Source of the DNA: an uncultured Granulosicoccus sp.
GTDB lineage: Bacteria; Pseudomonadota; Gammaproteobacteria; Granulosicoccales; Granulosicoccaceae
DNA length: 64,000 nt
Assembly: GCA_947492525.1 (NCBI GenBank)
Contig: CANLNQ010000026.1
Span: 1-64,000, forward strand
Reading direction: 5' to 3'
The notes below the pieces were generated by a model, which was given only the letters and a program-made list of their open reading frames with translations, searched no databases and was not told the origin of the DNA. Shown in pieces: positions 62,070 to 64,000 of this stretch; the first letter of the stretch is position 1; every line of letters begins with the position of its first letter. Position numbers and translations under genes: made by a program.

Positions 62070-62237
62070 GTACATGGAAGCCAGTACGCGCAAGCCGGTA
62101 CGTGCAAGCCGGTATGTGCAAGCCGGTATGTGCAAGCCGGTACGCGCAAGCCGGTACGCGCAAGCCGGTACGTGCAAGCCGGTACGCGCAAGCCGGTACG
62201 TGCAAGTCGTTAAGTGCAAGTCGGTACGCGCAAGCCG
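62070..62237. repeat. 14-bp tandem repeat array
   Basis: Twelve 14-bp copies run in step, with consensus GTACGTGCAAGCCG and alternatives GTACGCGCAAGCCG and GTATGTGCAAGCCG. The first and last three copies are degenerate. It reads open in several frames on both strands, but only because of the repeat. It lies upstream of the phytochrome gene and past the end of the DoxX-like gene. Confidence 0.95.
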
Positions 62238-62275
62238 GGCAAACGGTATTGCCCGGTCAGCAGCAGACCGGGCAA
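62235..62275. terminator. Alternative hairpins at the 3' side of the DoxX-like gene
   Basis: TTGCCCGGTC (62249-62258) and GACCGGGCAA (62266-62275) form a perfect 10-bp stem with a 7-base loop. The same TTGCCCGG can instead pair with CCGGGCAA at 62235-62242. The structure lies 20 bp past the DoxX-like stop on the minus strand. A U-tract is absent, so termination is possible but not typical. Confidence 0.5.
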
Positions 62276-62294
62276 AAGCATCCGCCCGGTTCAC

Positions 62295-62744
62295 TCAGGC
62301 ACTGGCTGATTCAGATGGCAGGTCGTTATCGACGGCAGCAGTCTGTTGCTCGGACACGACCAGAAATCGATCATCGTTTCGCGCAAGAAACAGGGCAATA
62401 CTGCCTGCCGCGACCACGATGGACGCTGCAAACAGATGGTTGGTGGATCCTTCGTACGGTGCGAGAATCTGACGATAGGATACCAGCAGCGTCATGACGT
62501 TCATGAGCATGACCAGGCCGTAGCTCACAGTCTTGAACTTGCCCAGAACGAACAGGACCAGGATGGCCAGTTGCGCTGCACCGATGAGATAGATCAGCGC
62601 ATGTCCGGCGTTGAATCCGTAGAAAGAACCGAAGATCGATTGGAAAGCTTCAGGTCTGACGAACTTCTCCACGGTCCACACCATCATGAACAGGAAGAGT
62701 CCGATACGCAGCGTTGCAAGGCCTTTTTGAGTCGAGGATGTCAT
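62295..62744 (-). CDS. DoxX-like integral membrane protein
   Basis: This 149-residue protein has four hydrophobic segments (LRIGLFLFMMVWTVEKF, ALIYLIGAAQLAILVLFVLG, SYGLVMLMNVMTLLVSY, LFAASIVVAAGSIALFLA), the DoxX-like/DoxD arrangement. It has a soluble acidic tail. The ATG at 62744 is preferred; upstream residues are low-complexity and unlike a membrane protein N-terminus. It is divergent from the rhodanese gene. DoxX-like proteins can work with sulfur metabolism, which would suit the neighbour, but that is inference. Confidence 0.75.
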   Translation of the reverse strand: MTSSTQKGLATLRIGLFLFMMVWTVEKFVRPEAFQSIFGSFYGFNAGHALIYLIGAAQLAILVLFVLGKFKTVSYGLVMLMNVMTLLVSYRQILAPYEGSTNHLFAASIVVAAGSIALFLARNDDRFLVVSEQQTAAVDNDLPSESASA

Positions 62745-63014
62745 AGCGGTAGTTGTTGATGTTGAAGGAATGACTGGGGTTAAACACTCGGAATCCGGAT
62801 TGGTTCCATCGACGTGAAGAAGCGGCTGCACAATCCGAGGCCGAGCGCCCCTGCCGCTAAGGGGGCTTGTCGATTTCACTGAACCACTTGAATGACTATC
62901 TGTCCGTACTTGGACTGCGAGCCCCCAGCGCTTTATACTGGAGAGCAATTCAGGCCATTGCCGACGTTTTCGAGCCAGCCTGCCGCGCCGCCAATCTGCA
63001 TGGACAGAGTCATC

Positions 63015-63947
63015 ATGAAATTATCAGCTGCCATTGTTTCCATTCCGCTTGGGCTGCTTGCAGCCGCTGTCTCGGCCGCCACCTCGTTCGGTCCGCTGGT
63101 CAGTCCCCAGGACTTGTCGGCCCAGTTGGGTGAGGTCGACCCGGTCATACTGGACATCAGGGGAGACGATTACGCCAAGGGACATCTCCCTGGTGCGATT
63201 TCCGCCCCTTACGGATTGTTTCGAGGGCCGAAGGAAAACCCGGGGCAGATGCTTGATGCTGCGGTTCTGGAGGAGCGCTTCGAATCGCTGGGGCTGACAA
63301 TGGACAAGCCTGTCGTGATCGTGCCGGAGGGCAAGACCGATACCGACTTCGGCGCCGCGGCCCGTGTCTACTGGACGCTGAAGTCCTCCGGCTTTTCCGA
63401 TTTGTCGATTCTCAACGGGGGGGCTCTGGCCTGGGAGTCTGCGGGTCTGGAACTGAGCACCGACCCGGTGGTACCGCAACCCAGTGAGCTTGAGATCAGC
63501 TTCTCGGACCAATGGACAGCGGACACCGATCAGGTCACTGCCGTGACGCGCGGTGAAGTGGATGCGCTGCTGCTCGATGCCCGGCCCGACGATTTCTATC
63601 AGGGCCGCAAGAGTCATGCTGCTGCGGCACGCCCGGGGACCCTGCCGGGTGCTGAAAACCATGTCTATACCTCGTTCTTCAACGAAGGGTCGCCCGCGAT
63701 GTCCGAGATTTCCGATCCTTCCAGTTTGCGTGAACAACTGGGAATCGAAGATGGGGAGGAAGTCGTCTCATTCTGCAATACCGGGCACTGGGCCGCCACC
63801 AACTGGTTTGCCCTGTCGGAAGTTGCCGGAATCGAGAACGTCAAGTTGTACCCGGGGTCGATGGTCGAATTCTCGAATACGGATCATGAAATGGAAAATA
63901 CGCCTGGCGTGGTCGAAAACTTTCTGAACAAGCTCAAGGGCAATTGA
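63015..63947 (+). CDS. Periplasmic tandem-rhodanese sulfurtransferase
   Basis: This 310-residue protein has a signal peptide of about 21 residues and two rhodanese domains. The first (residues about 25-140) lacks a catalytic Cys in its loop (PEGKTDTDF). The second has the active-site loop SFCNTGHWAATNW with Cys in the position that carries the persulfide, and VRPDDFYQGRKSH-type helix regions. It is related to thiosulfate/3-mercaptopyruvate sulfurtransferases. ATG 63015 with GGACAG upstream gives the signal peptide. The last 53 bp of the window hold no feature I can see. Confidence 0.88.
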   Translation: MKLSAAIVSIPLGLLAAAVSAATSFGPLVSPQDLSAQLGEVDPVILDIRGDDYAKGHLPGAISAPYGLFRGPKENPGQMLDAAVLEERFESLGLTMDKPVVIVPEGKTDTDFGAAARVYWTLKSSGFSDLSILNGGALAWESAGLELSTDPVVPQPSELEISFSDQWTADTDQVTAVTRGEVDALLLDARPDDFYQGRKSHAAAARPGTLPGAENHVYTSFFNEGSPAMSEISDPSSLREQLGIEDGEEVVSFCNTGHWAATNWFALSEVAGIENVKLYPGSMVEFSNTDHEMENTPGVVENFLNKLKGN

Positions 63948-64000
63948 ACACGGTACTGACGCTGCCAGAGAGGGAGACTGTGGACCATCCGATCCTGAGG

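Larger units (their letters stand above)
61850..62294. other. Non-coding region upstream of phytochrome, with repeats
   Basis: These 445 bp hold a 14-bp tandem array (62070-62237) and two hairpins (62235-62275), described separately. I see no gene. A phytochrome promoter is expected near its right-hand part but none is convincing. Confidence 0.6.

Noticed and set aside
61961..62497. Several overlapping open frames through the 14-bp array, and the possibility of a CRISPR array
   Set aside because: Repeats are contiguous with no spacers and no cas genes are nearby; the frames are a product of the repeat.

Overview
The window looks like a chromosomal segment of a free-living heterotrophic gammaproteobacterium, probably marine. 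The DNA is moderately GC-rich, genes are dense and often joined by ATGA overlaps, and the protein families (PotFGHI, TonB/Fur iron uptake, BLUF, bacteriophytochrome, BON-MscS) are proteobacterial. A Granulosicoccus-like relative would fit, but that is a guess from gene content and not from any marker gene. No rRNA or tRNA gene and no CRISPR array was seen.

Layout. 1-300: an 8-bp tandem repeat. 0.3-4.4 kb: potFGHI-type polyamine ABC transporter. 4.6-6.2 kb: a D-2-hydroxyacid dehydrogenase and a BLUF blue-light sensor. 10.1-6.4 kb (minus): a polyamine biosynthesis operon with SAM decarboxylase, a double-GNAT protein, an EF-hand-like lipoprotein and a membrane-anchored spermidine synthase. 10.3-18.3 kb: a sugar locus with an AGE-family epimerase divergent from an IclR regulator, a CUT1 sugar ABC transporter and a formylglycine-type sulfatase, suggesting use of a sulfated carbohydrate. 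18.8-28.3 kb: aldehyde dehydrogenase, SWIM-SNF2 helicase, AlkC-like DNA repair protein, EamA exporter, and a PNPOx-like gene divergent from a MocR/PdxR regulator.

28.5-34.7 kb holds the most unusual locus: a 1311-residue lipase-like/CHAT protease fusion, followed with an overlap or near-overlap by a 752-residue protein. The second protein has a CHAT-like fold lacking the expected catalytic His, an exact 132-bp internal duplication, and a C-terminal transglutaminase-like domain. I read this as a two-component protease/pseudoprotease system.

34.8-40.8 kb: siderophore ABC transporter divergent from a TonB receptor, with a Fur-box-like inverted repeat between them. 41-50.4 kb: two hydroxy-acid or sugar-acid catabolic units. 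One is a LacI regulator with an IlvD/Edd dehydratase and an FAH hydrolase. The other is a GntR-controlled minus-strand operon with two further FAH hydrolases, an Ldh2-type dehydrogenase and a TauT-type ABC transporter. 51.5-52.6 kb: a complete-looking 1.0-kb insertion sequence with perfect 13-bp terminal inverted repeats. 52.8-64 kb: a secreted FN3-like protein, a c-heme-sensing GGDEF/EAL protein, a BON-MscS channel, an RRM protein, a bacteriophytochrome with its heme oxygenase, a DoxX-like protein and a periplasmic rhodanese.

Two themes recur. The segment has three light or redox inputs (BLUF, phytochrome with heme oxygenase, c-heme GGDEF/EAL). It also carries seven unrelated short tandem arrays (units of 8, 12, 12, 9, 11, 39 and 14 bp), two of them inside genes as in-frame Ala/Gly/Ser or Ser/Arg/Gly linkers. 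Recognisable regulatory sites include a LacI operator behind a consensus promoter, an IclR-type operator over a -10 box, overlapping divergent promoters at the MocR gene, and a minus-strand terminator.
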